The notes beneath the pieces were generated by a model. That model saw nothing but the letters and a program-made list of their open reading frames with translations. It was not told the origin of the DNA and did no database searches. From Enterococcus_D entomosocium (GTDB lineage: Bacteria > Bacillota > Bacilli > Lactobacillales > Enterococcaceae), in the NCBI RefSeq assembly GCF_030441895.1, contig NZ_JARJAS010000001.1: a stretch of 64,000 nucleotides of DNA; one strand, written 5' to 3'. The translations under genes and the position numbers were made by a program. This document shows, piece by piece, positions 24,561 to 34,715 of the stretch. Positions within the stretch are counted from its first letter, which is position 1. Each line of letters opens with the position of its first letter.

Positions 24561-25568
24561 TTGTCCAGAGATAATCAATTACTAGATGTTCAAAACCTTC
24601 ACACAGGTTTTCGTATCAAAGACGATTACTATGACGCAGTAGATGGTATTTCTTTTACACTGGATCGTAATGAGATCTTAGCAATCGTAGGAGAATCTGG
24701 TTGCGGAAAAAGTACGTTGGCTACAACGATCATGGGGCTACATGACCCAAACAACACGAAAATCACTGGGGAAATCTTATATAAAGATTTAAACTTGTCA
24801 AACTTAAATGAAACGTTATACAACAAAATTCGCGGAAATGATATTGGGATGATTTTCCAAGATCCGTTGTCTGCACTGAATCCGTTGATGCGGATCGAAG
24901 ACCAAATCAAAGAAGGTTTGTCTTATCATACAGATATGAATGCCGAACAGCGCCAAGCACGAGCATTAGAATTATTAGAACAAGTTGGGATTCCAAATCC
25001 GCCACGTGTAGGACGTCAATACCCTCATGAATTGTCTGGTGGGATGCGTCAGCGGGTCATCATCGCGATCGCGATTGCTTGTAAACCGCCAATCATCATT
25101 GCGGATGAGCCAACGACAGCGTTGGACGTGACGATCCAAGCACAGATCCTTGATCTACTAAAAGATTTGCAAGAAGAAACGCAAACGGGGATCATTTTGA
25201 TCACCCACGATTTAGGTGTCGTAGCGGAGATGGCCGACCGAGTAGCCGTAATGTATGGGGGACAGTTTGTGGAAGTCGCATCAGCCGAAGAGTTGTTTGC
25301 CAATCCGAAACATCCATACACCCGCTCATTGCTTAACTCGATCCCTCAAGAAAATTCTCAAGACAGTGAACTGCATGTGATCGAAGGGGTGGTTCCTTCC
25401 TTGAAAAATATGCCTCGGACTGGTTGTCGGTTTGCTGCACGGATTCCTTGGATCCCTGAAAGCGACCACGAAGCAAACCCAGTCTTGCATGAAGTAGCAC
25501 CTGATCATTTGGTCCGTTGCACATGCTACAAGCATTTTCATTTTAGAGACGAAGAAGGAGAAGTGTAG
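24561..25568 (+). CDS. oppD: Oligopeptide ABC transporter ATPase OppD
   Basis: First gene of a five-gene oligopeptide importer. The 335-residue ATPase has Walker A GESGCGKST, signature LSGGMRQRV, Walker B IIADEPTTALD and the C-terminal oligopeptide-type extension with cysteines (RTGCRFAARIPW, VRCTCYKHF) typical of OppD/DppD. It starts at a TTG preceded by GAGAGGGG. Order D-F-B-C-A matches the lactococcal opp operon. Expression is probably under CodY (box at 24383). Confidence 0.95.
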   Translation: MSRDNQLLDVQNLHTGFRIKDDYYDAVDGISFTLDRNEILAIVGESGCGKSTLATTIMGLHDPNNTKITGEILYKDLNLSNLNETLYNKIRGNDIGMIFQDPLSALNPLMRIEDQIKEGLSYHTDMNAEQRQARALELLEQVGIPNPPRVGRQYPHELSGGMRQRVIIAIAIACKPPIIIADEPTTALDVTIQAQILDLLKDLQEETQTGIILITHDLGVVAEMADRVAVMYGGQFVEVASAEELFANPKHPYTRSLLNSIPQENSQDSELHVIEGVVPSLKNMPRTGCRFAARIPWIPESDHEANPVLHEVAPDHLVRCTCYKHFHFRDEEGEV

Positions 25569-26513
25569 ATGACAGAATTAATTACAATCAAAGATCTGAA
25601 AGTCCACTATCCTATTCGCAGCGGATTCTTCAACCGCGTCACGGATCACGTGTACGCCGTTGATGGTGTGGACTTCGTCATTGAAAAAGGAAAAACCTAC
25701 GGATTGGTTGGTGAGTCTGGTTCTGGTAAATCCACAACTGGGAAAGCTATCGTTGGGTTAGAAAAAATCACTAGCGGCGAAATCATTTATGATGGGCAAG
25801 ACGTGACTAAACGTTCTGTCCGCAAGAAAATGAACTACAACAAAGATGTCCAAATGATTTTCCAAGATTCAATGTCTAGCTTGAATCCTAAAAAACGTGT
25901 GGTGGACATTATCGCAGAACCATTGCGCAACTTTGAACGCTTAAGCGATCAAGAAGAGAAAACACGTGTGAAAAGTTTGTTGGATATCGTTGGGATGCCA
26001 GAAGATGCCCTATACAAATATCCGCATGAATTCTCTGGCGGACAACGTCAACGGTTAGGGGTTGCCCGTGCGGTAGCTTCCAATCCAAAACTGATCGTCG
26101 CCGATGAGCCGGTTTCAGCTCTTGACTTATCCGTGCAAGCACAGGTACTGAACTTTATGAAACGGATCCAGCAAGAATTCGGCTTAAGTTTCTTATTTAT
26201 CTCTCATGACTTAGGGGTCGTAAAACATATGTGCGACAATATCGCCATCATGTACAAAGGCCGCTTCGTTGAGATCGGGACTCGGGAAGATATCTACCAA
26301 GACCCGCGTCACATCTATACAAAACGTTTATTATCAGCGATTCCTCAAATCGACGTAAAAAATCGCGATGCTCACAAAGAAAACCGCCGCAAGGTCGAGT
26401 TGGAATATGTGACCCATCAAAAAGATTACTACGACGAATCTGGCAGAGTGTATGACTTGCGTAAAATCACCGAGTCGCACCAAGTCGCATTGAAAAACGG
26501 GGGTGCTGAATAA
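25569..26513 (+). CDS. oppF: Oligopeptide ABC transporter ATPase OppF
   Basis: Second ATPase of the importer, 314 residues, with Walker A GESGSGKST, signature FSGGQRQRLGVARA, Walker B IVADEPVSALDLS and the switch histidine in LFISHDLGV. The ATG is directly downstream of the oppD stop with GAAGGAGAAG as ribosome-binding site. The stop codon overlaps the ATG of oppB by one base, implying coupled translation. Confidence 0.95.
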   Translation: MTELITIKDLKVHYPIRSGFFNRVTDHVYAVDGVDFVIEKGKTYGLVGESGSGKSTTGKAIVGLEKITSGEIIYDGQDVTKRSVRKKMNYNKDVQMIFQDSMSSLNPKKRVVDIIAEPLRNFERLSDQEEKTRVKSLLDIVGMPEDALYKYPHEFSGGQRQRLGVARAVASNPKLIVADEPVSALDLSVQAQVLNFMKRIQQEFGLSFLFISHDLGVVKHMCDNIAIMYKGRFVEIGTREDIYQDPRHIYTKRLLSAIPQIDVKNRDAHKENRRKVELEYVTHQKDYYDESGRVYDLRKITESHQVALKNGGAE

Positions 26514-27469
26514 TGTGGAAAACAATTCTACGTCGTTTGTTGTTGATGATCCCACAAGTCATTATTTTGAGTATCTTGATTTTCTTGATCGCACAAGCAA
26601 TGCCTGGGGATCCATTTACTGGTTTGATCAATCCAAACCAAGATCCAGCTGTTATTGAGCGGATGCGTGAAGCCGCTGGTTTGAATGACCCATGGTATAC
26701 CCAGTATTTCCGTTGGATCGGAAATGCCTTAAAAGGGGACTTTGGACAAAGCTTCATCTTTAAATTGCCTGTTTCAACATTATTAGCAGGACGTATCAGC
26801 AATACATTGTGGTTATCTTTATTGACGGTCATTTTGACTTACGTGATTGCCATTCCTTTAGGGATGTGGGCAGGACGTTACCAAAATTCATTGCTTGATA
26901 AAGTCGTCGTTGTTTACAACTTCTTCAGTTTCGCCGTACCGTTGTTTATCTTTGCGTTGATCGCATTGTTCATCTTCGGTTACCGATTGGCTTGGTTCCC
27001 AACGGGTGGTTCCGTTGCACCGGGGGTCAGCGGCATGGCTGAGTTTTGGAGTCGCTTGTATCACCTACTATTACCGGCAATCACTTCTGCATTATTAGGA
27101 ACAGCAGTGACGATCCAATACTTGCGAAGTGAAGTCATTGATTCGAAATCATTGGATTTCGTTCGTACCGCTCGTTCAAAAGGGGTACCAACGAACAAAG
27201 TCTTCTCACGTCACGTTTTCCGGAATGCATCGTTGCCGATCGCATCACAAATGGGCTATGAGATCACGTCATTGATCGCAGGTTCTGTGGTCATTGAGAA
27301 AATCTTCGCCTACCCAGGTGTCGGAAAACTGTTTATCGATAGTATCGTCCAACGGGACTATGCCGTGATCACTTCACTGACATTGATCTTAGGACTAGCG
27401 ACCTTGATCGGTACGCTGCTGTCAGATATCATCATGAGTATTGTCGATCCAAGAATCAGAATCCAGTAA
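26513..27469 (+). CDS. oppB: Oligopeptide ABC transporter permease OppB
   Basis: A 318-residue inner-membrane permease with about six spans. The N-terminal QAMPGDPFTGL and the ATPase-contacting EAA loop (FVRTARSKGVPTNKVFSRHV) are as in OppB/DppB. It is coupled to oppF by a one-base overlap and is followed 15 bases later by oppC. Confidence 0.95.
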   Translation: MWKTILRRLLLMIPQVIILSILIFLIAQAMPGDPFTGLINPNQDPAVIERMREAAGLNDPWYTQYFRWIGNALKGDFGQSFIFKLPVSTLLAGRISNTLWLSLLTVILTYVIAIPLGMWAGRYQNSLLDKVVVVYNFFSFAVPLFIFALIALFIFGYRLAWFPTGGSVAPGVSGMAEFWSRLYHLLLPAITSALLGTAVTIQYLRSEVIDSKSLDFVRTARSKGVPTNKVFSRHVFRNASLPIASQMGYEITSLIAGSVVIEKIFAYPGVGKLFIDSIVQRDYAVITSLTLILGLATLIGTLLSDIIMSIVDPRIRIQ

Positions 27470-27484
27470 TAGGAGGGGATAAAT

Positions 27485-28402
27485 GTGTCTGAAAAGAAAG
27501 AAAAAGTACTAAAACAAGAGAGCATCCCGCCTATGGGATTGAAAATGATTTTTCGCGAATTCTTAAAAGATAAAATGGCGATCTTTTCATTAGTTTTGTT
27601 AGTCGCAGTTTTATTATTCGTGTTTATCGGCTCGGCAGTTATCGATCAATCACAAGTGATGCGTGTCAGCATCCTTGATAAATACGCTGTACCTGGCGCG
27701 ATTTCGCCAAACGGCGGCACCTACCTTTTAGGGGCGGATGAAGGTGGCCGTGATGTTTGGGGACAATTGATCATCGGTGCGCGTAACTCAATCTTGATTG
27801 GTTTTTCAATCACGATCATTACGTCGATCGTTGGGGTCGGACTAGGGATCATCTCAGGTTACTACGGCGGCATCATTGATAACATTTTGATGCGTATTGT
27901 TGACTTCGTTATGATTTTGCCGATCATGTTGATCATTATCGTTATCGTATCGATCGTACCTCGTTATAACGTTTGGACCTTTATATGGGTCATGAGTGCC
28001 TTTTACTGGGTCGGAAAAGCAAGGCTCTTCCGAAGTAAGACCCTTTCAGAAGGCCGTCGCGACTATGTTAGTGCATCGAAAACCCTCGGAACCAATGACT
28101 TTGTCATCATGTTCCGCGAAATCATGCCGAACCTTAGCTCATTGATCATCACCAACTTAACAATGAACTTTGCAGCGAATATCGGTATTGAAACGACACT
28201 AACATTCTTAGGTTTTGGTCTGCCGACCAATGTTCCAAGTTTGGGAACACTGATCGGATATGCCAGCAGCGGTGATGTGCTGGTCAACAGACAGTGGATC
28301 TGGTTACCCGCATCAATTCTAATTTTAGTCTTGATGTTGAGTATCAATTACGTTGGTCAAGCATTTAAGCGTTCAGCGGATGCGCGTCAACGACTAGGAT
28401 AA
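27485..28402 (+). CDS. oppC: Oligopeptide ABC transporter permease OppC
   Basis: A 305-residue permease, partner of OppB, with an extended N-terminus, the GADEGGRDVWGQLIIGARNS segment characteristic of OppC/DppC and the EAA loop YVSASKTLGTNDFVIMFREI. The GTG at 27485 follows TAGGAGGGG; an ATG two bases upstream is out of frame. oppA follows after 16 bases. Confidence 0.95.
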   Translation: MSEKKEKVLKQESIPPMGLKMIFREFLKDKMAIFSLVLLVAVLLFVFIGSAVIDQSQVMRVSILDKYAVPGAISPNGGTYLLGADEGGRDVWGQLIIGARNSILIGFSITIITSIVGVGLGIISGYYGGIIDNILMRIVDFVMILPIMLIIIVIVSIVPRYNVWTFIWVMSAFYWVGKARLFRSKTLSEGRRDYVSASKTLGTNDFVIMFREIMPNLSSLIITNLTMNFAANIGIETTLTFLGFGLPTNVPSLGTLIGYASSGDVLVNRQWIWLPASILILVLMLSINYVGQAFKRSADARQRLG

Positions 28403-28418
28403 ACAAGGAGGATACAGG

Positions 28419-30203
28419 ATGAAGAAAAATATTTTTGGTATGGTCACTCTTTTGTCAGTGTTAGCATTGGCAGCTTGTGGCAGCAACGGCGGCGGAACCG
28501 ATTCTTCTGGTGGCGGCAATGCAGCAAACGATACGGAAGATGTAAGCAACTTCCCAATCGAAGTTAGCAATGATGCAGAGGCAATCGAAGGTGGTACTTT
28601 GGATGTTGCAGTAGTGATGGATACGCAATTCCAAGGGTTGTTCCAAACAGAATTTTATCAAGATAACTATGATGCACAATTTATGTTGCCAAGTAATGAA
28701 AGTTTATTCGTCAATGACGCTGATTTCAAAATTGTTGACGGCGGGGCTGCAAATCTTGAGCTAGATGAAGACAACAACACAGCAACAATTACTTTACGCG
28801 ACAATCTGAAATGGTCTGATGGCGAAGATGTTACGGCAGATGATATCATCTTCACATACGAAGTAATTGGTAACAAAGATTATACTGGTATTCGTTATGA
28901 TAGTAACTTTACTAACATTGTTGGTATGGAAGATTACCATGATGGCAAAGCTGATACTATTTCTGGTATCACCAAAGAAAGTGACAAAGTCGTTAAAATC
29001 GAATACAAAGAAGTTCACCCTGGTATGATGCAAGCAGGTGGTGGTATTTGGGCTTCTGCATTACCAAAACACGCCTTTGAAGGAATCGAAGTCAAAGATA
29101 TGGAATCAAGCGATCAAGTTCGTAAAAATCCAATCGTCTTCGGACCATATGTAATGTCAAATATCGTAGCTGGTGAATCCGTAGAGTACGTTCCAAACGA
29201 ATACTATTATGGAGATAAGCCAAAACTAGATAAATTATCATTTAAAGCAGTTCCAACTTCATCTATTGTTGAAGCGATGAACGCAAAACAATATGATATG
29301 GCTTTATCAATGCCGACAGATACGTATCCTACTTATAAAGATACTGATGGTTATCAAATCTTAGGCCGAACAGATACTGCTTACACCTATTTAGGTTTCA
29401 AATTAGGTAAATGGAATGCTGATGAAGGAAAAGTAGAATATAATCCTGATTCAAAAATGGCTGACAAATCATTGCGTCAAGCAATGGGGTATGCATTAGA
29501 TAATGATGCTGTCGGAAGCCGTTTCTACAATGGCTTGCGCACAAATGCAACGACATTGATCCCACCAGTATTTGGCTCATTACACAATACAGATGTTGAA
29601 GGTTATACTTTAAACATCGACAAAGCAAATCAATTACTTGATGATGCTGGCTACAAAGATGTCGATGGCGACGGTATGCGTGAAGACAAAAATGGTGAGA
29701 AATTGACCATCAACTTTGCTTCAATGTCCGGTGGCGAAACAGCACAACCGTTAGCAGATTACTACATCCAACAATGGAATGAAATCGGACTTGATGTACA
29801 ATACACAACAGGTCGCTTGATCGACTTCCAAGCATTCTATGACAAATTGGAAAATGATGATCCTGAGATTGATGTTTACCAAGGTGCATGGAATACTGGC
29901 TATGACCCATCACCAATGGGCTTGTATGGACCTAACTCTGCGTTCAACTACACTCGTTTTGAATCAGAAGAAAATACGAAATTGCTAGAAGCAATCGATT
30001 CAAAAGATTCGTTTGACGAAGCAAAACGTAAAGAAGCGTTTGATGCATGGCAAGAATATGCTGCTGATGAAGCATTTGTTATCCCAACACTTTACCGTAG
30101 TGCGGTGTTACCTGTATCAAATCGTGTCAAAGACTTCACATGGGCCTATGATGTGAATTACAATCCTTGGGCAACAATTTCAGTTACAGCTGAATCTCGT
30201 TAA
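28419..30203 (+). CDS. oppA: Oligopeptide-binding lipoprotein OppA
   Basis: The extracellular receptor of the importer, 594 residues. It has a lipoprotein signal peptide with lipobox LAAC (Cys20) followed by a Gly/Ser linker, then a family 5 solute-binding domain (LRDNLKWSDGEDVTADDIIFTYE). Mature protein would be anchored to the membrane. Being last in the operon, just before a strong terminator, it often reaches the highest transcript level in such operons. The size is typical of OppA rather than DppA or pheromone-binding forms, but binding preference cannot be read. Confidence 0.95.
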   Translation: MKKNIFGMVTLLSVLALAACGSNGGGTDSSGGGNAANDTEDVSNFPIEVSNDAEAIEGGTLDVAVVMDTQFQGLFQTEFYQDNYDAQFMLPSNESLFVNDADFKIVDGGAANLELDEDNNTATITLRDNLKWSDGEDVTADDIIFTYEVIGNKDYTGIRYDSNFTNIVGMEDYHDGKADTISGITKESDKVVKIEYKEVHPGMMQAGGGIWASALPKHAFEGIEVKDMESSDQVRKNPIVFGPYVMSNIVAGESVEYVPNEYYYGDKPKLDKLSFKAVPTSSIVEAMNAKQYDMALSMPTDTYPTYKDTDGYQILGRTDTAYTYLGFKLGKWNADEGKVEYNPDSKMADKSLRQAMGYALDNDAVGSRFYNGLRTNATTLIPPVFGSLHNTDVEGYTLNIDKANQLLDDAGYKDVDGDGMREDKNGEKLTINFASMSGGETAQPLADYYIQQWNEIGLDVQYTTGRLIDFQAFYDKLENDDPEIDVYQGAWNTGYDPSPMGLYGPNSAFNYTRFESEENTKLLEAIDSKDSFDEAKRKEAFDAWQEYAADEAFVIPTLYRSAVLPVSNRVKDFTWAYDVNYNPWATISVTAESR

Positions 30204-30216
30204 TCAATGATCGATG

Positions 30217-30247
30217 AAAAGACGTCCTTTCTGGGACGTCTTTTTTT
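30217..30247 (+). terminator. Terminator of the opp operon
   Basis: GACGTCC and GGACGTC form a 7-bp stem, extendable by A-T pairs, followed by seven or more T residues. Confidence 0.9.
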
Positions 30248-30373
30248 CCTGTTTTTTTGCGGGTATCTGAGGAAAACAGGCTTTTTTATACAGGAGAAGA
30301 TTAAGTAGATAAATTTTTATTACAGTCTTTCCAAGAATTTGGAGGAAACATTTCATAATTCGGCAAAAACCAG

Positions 30374-30379
30374 TATAAT
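30374..30379 (+). promoter_or_regulatory. Probable -10 of the rnc-smc operon
   Basis: TATAAT at 30374-30379, 38 bases before the rnc ATG. The -35 position 17 bases upstream reads TTTCAT, a poor match, so the promoter may need another element. Confidence 0.45.
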
Positions 30380-30416
30380 AGGGAAGTGTCGATAAACTAA
30401 TGAAGGAATGTGACAA

Positions 30417-31109
30417 ATGAATACACAATTAACGAAAGAACTAAAAGAAAAGTTTGATATTGTGTTCCATGATGTAGATCTGCTTGAACAAGCGTTTACG
30501 CATTCATCTTATGTGAATGAGCACCGCAACTTGCACTTGTCAGATAACGAACGTTTAGAGTTTTTGGGCGATGCTGTCTTAGAGTTGATCGTTTCACGGT
30601 ATTTGTATCGTGAATTGCCAGATCTGCCCGAAGGTAAGCTGACGAAGCTACGGGCGGCAATCGTTCGCGAAGACAGTTTATCCATGTTTGCCAAAGATTG
30701 CCGATTCGATGAATACATTCGTCTAGGCAAAGGGGAAGAAAACTCTGGCGGTCGTAAACGACCTTCTTTGCTTTGTGATCTATTTGAAGCCTTTTTAGGT
30801 GCGTTATACTTGGATCAAGGACTGGAAAGTGTCAGCGGCTTTTTGACGAAAGTTGTTTTTCCAAAAGTAAAAGCAGGTGCTTTTTCCCATGAGATGGATC
30901 ATAAGACCCGCTTGCAAGAAATCTTGCAGCGTGGTGGCGATGTTTCCATCAATTATCGTTTGATCAAAGAAGCAGGCCCCGCCCATGAACGGATTTTTTG
31001 GACGGAAGTCTATTGCGATGATACCTTGATCGGAAAAGGACAAGGAAAATCGAAGAAATTATCAGAACAGGACGCCGCGGCGAATGCCTTGGCGGATCTT
31101 GAACAGTAA
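30417..31109 (+). CDS. rnc: Ribonuclease III
   Basis: RNase III cleaves double-stranded RNA in rRNA processing and mRNA turnover. The 230-residue product has the catalytic signature NERLEFLGDAVLEL, the second acidic region DLFEAFLGALYLDQG, and a C-terminal double-stranded RNA-binding domain (KTRLQEILQRGGDVSINYRL through GQGKSKKLSEQDAAANAL). It leads an operon with smc, an HAD phosphatase and ftsY, the order rnc-smc-ftsY being widely conserved in Firmicutes. Confidence 0.97.
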   Translation: MNTQLTKELKEKFDIVFHDVDLLEQAFTHSSYVNEHRNLHLSDNERLEFLGDAVLELIVSRYLYRELPDLPEGKLTKLRAAIVREDSLSMFAKDCRFDEYIRLGKGEENSGGRKRPSLLCDLFEAFLGALYLDQGLESVSGFLTKVVFPKVKAGAFSHEMDHKTRLQEILQRGGDVSINYRLIKEAGPAHERIFWTEVYCDDTLIGKGQGKSKKLSEQDAAANALADLEQ

Positions 31110-31124
31110 GAGAGGACTGGCGGA

Positions 31125-34100
31125 GTGTATTTAAAACGAATAGAGATTGCCGGCTTTAAATCCTTTGCCGACCGAACAGTCATTGATTTCGAACATCGTG
31201 TGACTGCAGTCGTCGGACCAAATGGCAGCGGCAAGAGCAATATTACCGAAGCGATTCGTTGGGTTTTAGGAGAACAATCTGCCAAAAATCTACGTGGTGG
31301 CAAAATGCCTGATGTTATTTTTGCAGGTTCTGACACCCGCAGAGCGCTAAATATAGCGGAAGTGACGATCGTTTTAGACAATAGCGATCATTACTTGCCG
31401 ATGGATTACAGTGAGATCAGCGTGACTCGCCGCTTGAGAAGAACCGGCGAAAGCGACTTTTTCTTAAATAAACAAGCTTGCCGCTTAAAGGACATCCAAG
31501 AGTTATTTATGGACTCTGGGCTGGGGAAAGAATCATTTTCGATCATTTCCCAAGGCAAGGTAGAAGCAATTTTCAGCAGCAAACCAGAAGACCGTCGTGG
31601 GATTTTTGAAGAAGCGGCGGGGGTATTGAAGTACAAACAGCGGAAAAAGAAAGCCGAGCAAAAGTTGTTTGAAACGGAAGACAATTTAAGCCGTCTACAA
31701 GATATCATTTATGAACTAGAAGATCAGTTGGTGCCTTTGGCAGCCCAAAGTGACGCAGCCAATCGCTTTTTAGCGTTAAAAGAAAAATTGACGACGGTTG
31801 ATGTGGCCTATGCGGTCTTAGAGATCACGAAAGCAAAAGAAGCGTGGGAGACAGCCAAAGCTCAACTGAGTACCTTTAACCAAGAACTGGCGCAGATTTC
31901 CGAAAAGATCAACCAAGGGGAACTGTCGCTACATTCTTTGCGGCAACAACGTACCGCCTTTGATGAAACGTTGGAGCGTTTGAATCAGCAGCTTTTAGAG
32001 GTCACCGAAGGACTGAAGCAAGCCGAAGGGCAAAAAGAAGTCTTAGATGAGCGATCAAAACATACGCAAAAAAGCTCCGCGGAATACCAAGAAACCCTAG
32101 AGGAAGTTACGGAACGGGTCACGCTTTTAAATGAAGAAAAAGCGGAACTGATCGGCTTGCTTTCACAAAAGAATCGGAGTGTGCAGGAAGTTGAAGCAGC
32201 GATGCTGGCGTGTCAGCAAGAGCAGGAAAAGTACCAACGTTCAGCAAAAGAAATCATTGAAGAATTGCGTAGCCAATATGTCGAAGCCATGCAAGAGCAG
32301 GCAACGATCGGAAACGAATTGAAATACTTGGAGCGTCAATACCAGCAAGAAGCCGCGAAAAATCAAACGGCGTTGAGCAAGCAGACGCAAATGAATACGT
32401 CGTTGAAAGAAAAGACGACGGAAGCACAAATCGTGGAAGAACAGCTAACGCAGGCTAAGGCGATTTTAGAAGAACAACGCAAGCAATATATCCATCTTCA
32501 AGAAAAAGCTCAAACCAACAAAAAACGCTTTGATGAAGAACAAAAGAAAATGTATCAGTTAATGAGTCAAGTGCAGCAAGTACGTGCGAAACAGCGCAGT
32601 CTGCAAGATATTCAAGAAAATTATAGCGGTTTTTATCAAGGCGTTCGCTTGATTTTGAAAAACAAACAACAGATCAGCGGCATCGTTGGCGCAGTAGCGG
32701 AGTTGATCGATGTGCCACAAGACTATACCGTGGCGATCGAGACCGCACTAGGCGCCGCTGCACAGCATGTCGTCGTTGAAAATGAACGAGATGCACGGGC
32801 AGCCATCACGTATTTGAAAGAAAATCGCGGCGGTCGTGCCACTTTCTTACCGTTGACGACCATCAAAGCCCGTCATTTGCCAGATTATGCCCGCAATCAA
32901 GCTAAGCAAGTGTCTGGCTTTATCGGTGTTGCCAGCGAATTGGTCCAGTCGCCTGAACACATCCAAACCATTACGGATAACTTGTTAGGCAGTATCTTGA
33001 TTGCCGAAGACTTGCAAAGTGCCAATGCGTTAGCACGGGCATTGAACTATAGCTATCGGGTCGTTTCTTTAGAAGGGGATGTCATGAATGCTGGCGGTTC
33101 CATGACGGGTGGCGCAACGAAGAAAAATGCCGGTAGTTTGTTTAGCCAAAGCAATGAGCTGCAACAATTGACGGCACAAGCGGCACAACTGGATGAGCGG
33201 CTTTTAAAAACGGAAAAGCAAGTCCAGCATTTTGAAGCAGCGACCAAAGAAGCACAAGCAGCACTAGAAGAATTGCGGACGCAAGGGGAACAGGCTCGTA
33301 TGACGGAGCATGAGCTGCAAAGCCGCTTACAAAATCTTGAGAATGACCTGAGCCGCTTGAAGCAAGAGCAGCAAGTGTTTGATTTTGAACATCGCGAAGT
33401 GCAAGCCTTCTTTGAAGAATATGATGAGAAGAAGACGAGTTTGGAAGAACAGCAAAAGAATATTGCGGCGCAATTGGCGAAAATCGATCAAGATATTCAT
33501 CAAATGAATGCCGAAGAAGACTTGATCGAGGAAAAACGCCAAACCTTAGCACAAGAAAGTGCGCGCTTGCAGGCAGCTTTCGCCGTTCAAAAAGAACAAG
33601 TGGCGCATTTGCAGCAAAAAATTGCCGCTACGAATCAAGCATTGGAAGAAAACGAAGCGCGTCAGCACTCCTTAGAACGGCAGTTAGCTGCCTTGACAAG
33701 TAACGTCAGCGATCATGAGTTTTCAGAAGAAAACATTCTTCAGCGAATTGAAGCATTCACAAAAACCAAGCAGCAGGTAACAGCGGAATTGACGGTGATT
33801 CGTGAACAACGGCAAGTGGTTCAACAAGAAATCGGCGCATTAGACGAAGCCCTGAGTGCTGAAAACTTAACGCAAAAAGAAAAGCTGTCAGAAAAAACCG
33901 AAGTTGAGATCGAAAAAAATCGCGCAGAATTGGTGATGGACAATCGCTTGTTGTATTTACAAGAAGAATACAATCTTACCTTTGAAAAGGCCGCGCAAGA
34001 TTTTTCTGAAATCGAGGATGCAGATCAAGCCAAAGTCGACATTCAGGAACTAAAACAAGCGATCGAACAAATTGGTCCAGTCAATTTAAATGCGATCGAA

Positions 34101-34703
34101 CAATATGAGCAAGTCAATCAACGGCATTTGTTCTTGACGAGTCAGCGAGACGATCTGCTGTCGGCTAAAGCACAGCTGTTTGATACGATGTCTGAAATGG
34201 ATGAAGAAGTCAAAACCCGTTTCGGCGAAGTCTTCGATGCGATTCGTCTGCAATTCAAACAAGTATTTCCTAATATGTTTGGCGGCGGTCATGCGGAATT
34301 AGTCTTAACAGATCCGAAAGATTTATTGAACACTGGGATTGAGATCGAAGCCCAACCACCGGGCAAGAAATTGCAAAACCTCAGCTTGCTATCAGGGGGC
34401 GAACGGGCACTGACTGCGATTGCGTTATTGTTTTCCATTATTCAAGTTCGTCCAGTACCGTTTTGTGTGCTTGACGAAGTGGAAGCAGCATTGGATGAAG
34501 CCAATGTCTCTCGTTTCGGTCATTACTTGAGTGCTTTCCAAAATGATACACAGTTTATCGTCGTAACTCACCGTAAAGGAACGATGGAGGCAGCAGATGT
34601 GTTGTATGGTGTGACCATGCAAGAATCTGGAGTGTCGAAGACCGTGTCCGTGCGCTTAGAAGAAGTGCGTGAAGGCGGTAGTTTTGCAGCAGATCAAGCA
34701 TAG
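31125..34703 (+). CDS. smc: Chromosome partition protein SMC
   Basis: SMC is the core ATPase of the bacterial condensin with ScpA and ScpB. The 1192-residue protein has an N-terminal head with Walker A GPNGSGKSN, two long coiled-coil arms rich in Gln/Glu flanking a hinge near residues 510-680 (YSGFYQGVRLILKNK to GGSMTGGATKKN), and a C-terminal head with signature LSGGERALTA and Walker B VLDEVEAALDEAN. The GTG start follows AGAGAGGACTGG, 15 bases after rnc. Length is normal. Confidence 0.97.
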   Translation: MYLKRIEIAGFKSFADRTVIDFEHRVTAVVGPNGSGKSNITEAIRWVLGEQSAKNLRGGKMPDVIFAGSDTRRALNIAEVTIVLDNSDHYLPMDYSEISVTRRLRRTGESDFFLNKQACRLKDIQELFMDSGLGKESFSIISQGKVEAIFSSKPEDRRGIFEEAAGVLKYKQRKKKAEQKLFETEDNLSRLQDIIYELEDQLVPLAAQSDAANRFLALKEKLTTVDVAYAVLEITKAKEAWETAKAQLSTFNQELAQISEKINQGELSLHSLRQQRTAFDETLERLNQQLLEVTEGLKQAEGQKEVLDERSKHTQKSSAEYQETLEEVTERVTLLNEEKAELIGLLSQKNRSVQEVEAAMLACQQEQEKYQRSAKEIIEELRSQYVEAMQEQATIGNELKYLERQYQQEAAKNQTALSKQTQMNTSLKEKTTEAQIVEEQLTQAKAILEEQRKQYIHLQEKAQTNKKRFDEEQKKMYQLMSQVQQVRAKQRSLQDIQENYSGFYQGVRLILKNKQQISGIVGAVAELIDVPQDYTVAIETALGAAAQHVVVENERDARAAITYLKENRGGRATFLPLTTIKARHLPDYARNQAKQVSGFIGVASELVQSPEHIQTITDNLLGSILIAEDLQSANALARALNYSYRVVSLEGDVMNAGGSMTGGATKKNAGSLFSQSNELQQLTAQAAQLDERLLKTEKQVQHFEAATKEAQAALEELRTQGEQARMTEHELQSRLQNLENDLSRLKQEQQVFDFEHREVQAFFEEYDEKKTSLEEQQKNIAAQLAKIDQDIHQMNAEEDLIEEKRQTLAQESARLQAAFAVQKEQVAHLQQKIAATNQALEENEARQHSLERQLAALTSNVSDHEFSEENILQRIEAFTKTKQQVTAELTVIREQRQVVQQEIGALDEALSAENLTQKEKLSEKTEVEIEKNRAELVMDNRLLYLQEEYNLTFEKAAQDFSEIEDADQAKVDIQELKQAIEQIGPVNLNAIEQYEQVNQRHLFLTSQRDDLLSAKAQLFDTMSEMDEEVKTRFGEVFDAIRLQFKQVFPNMFGGGHAELVLTDPKDLLNTGIEIEAQPPGKKLQNLSLLSGGERALTAIALLFSIIQVRPVPFCVLDEVEAALDEANVSRFGHYLSAFQNDTQFIVVTHRKGTMEAADVLYGVTMQESGVSKTVSVRLEEVREGGSFAADQA

Positions 34704-34715
34704 AGGAGGAATGGT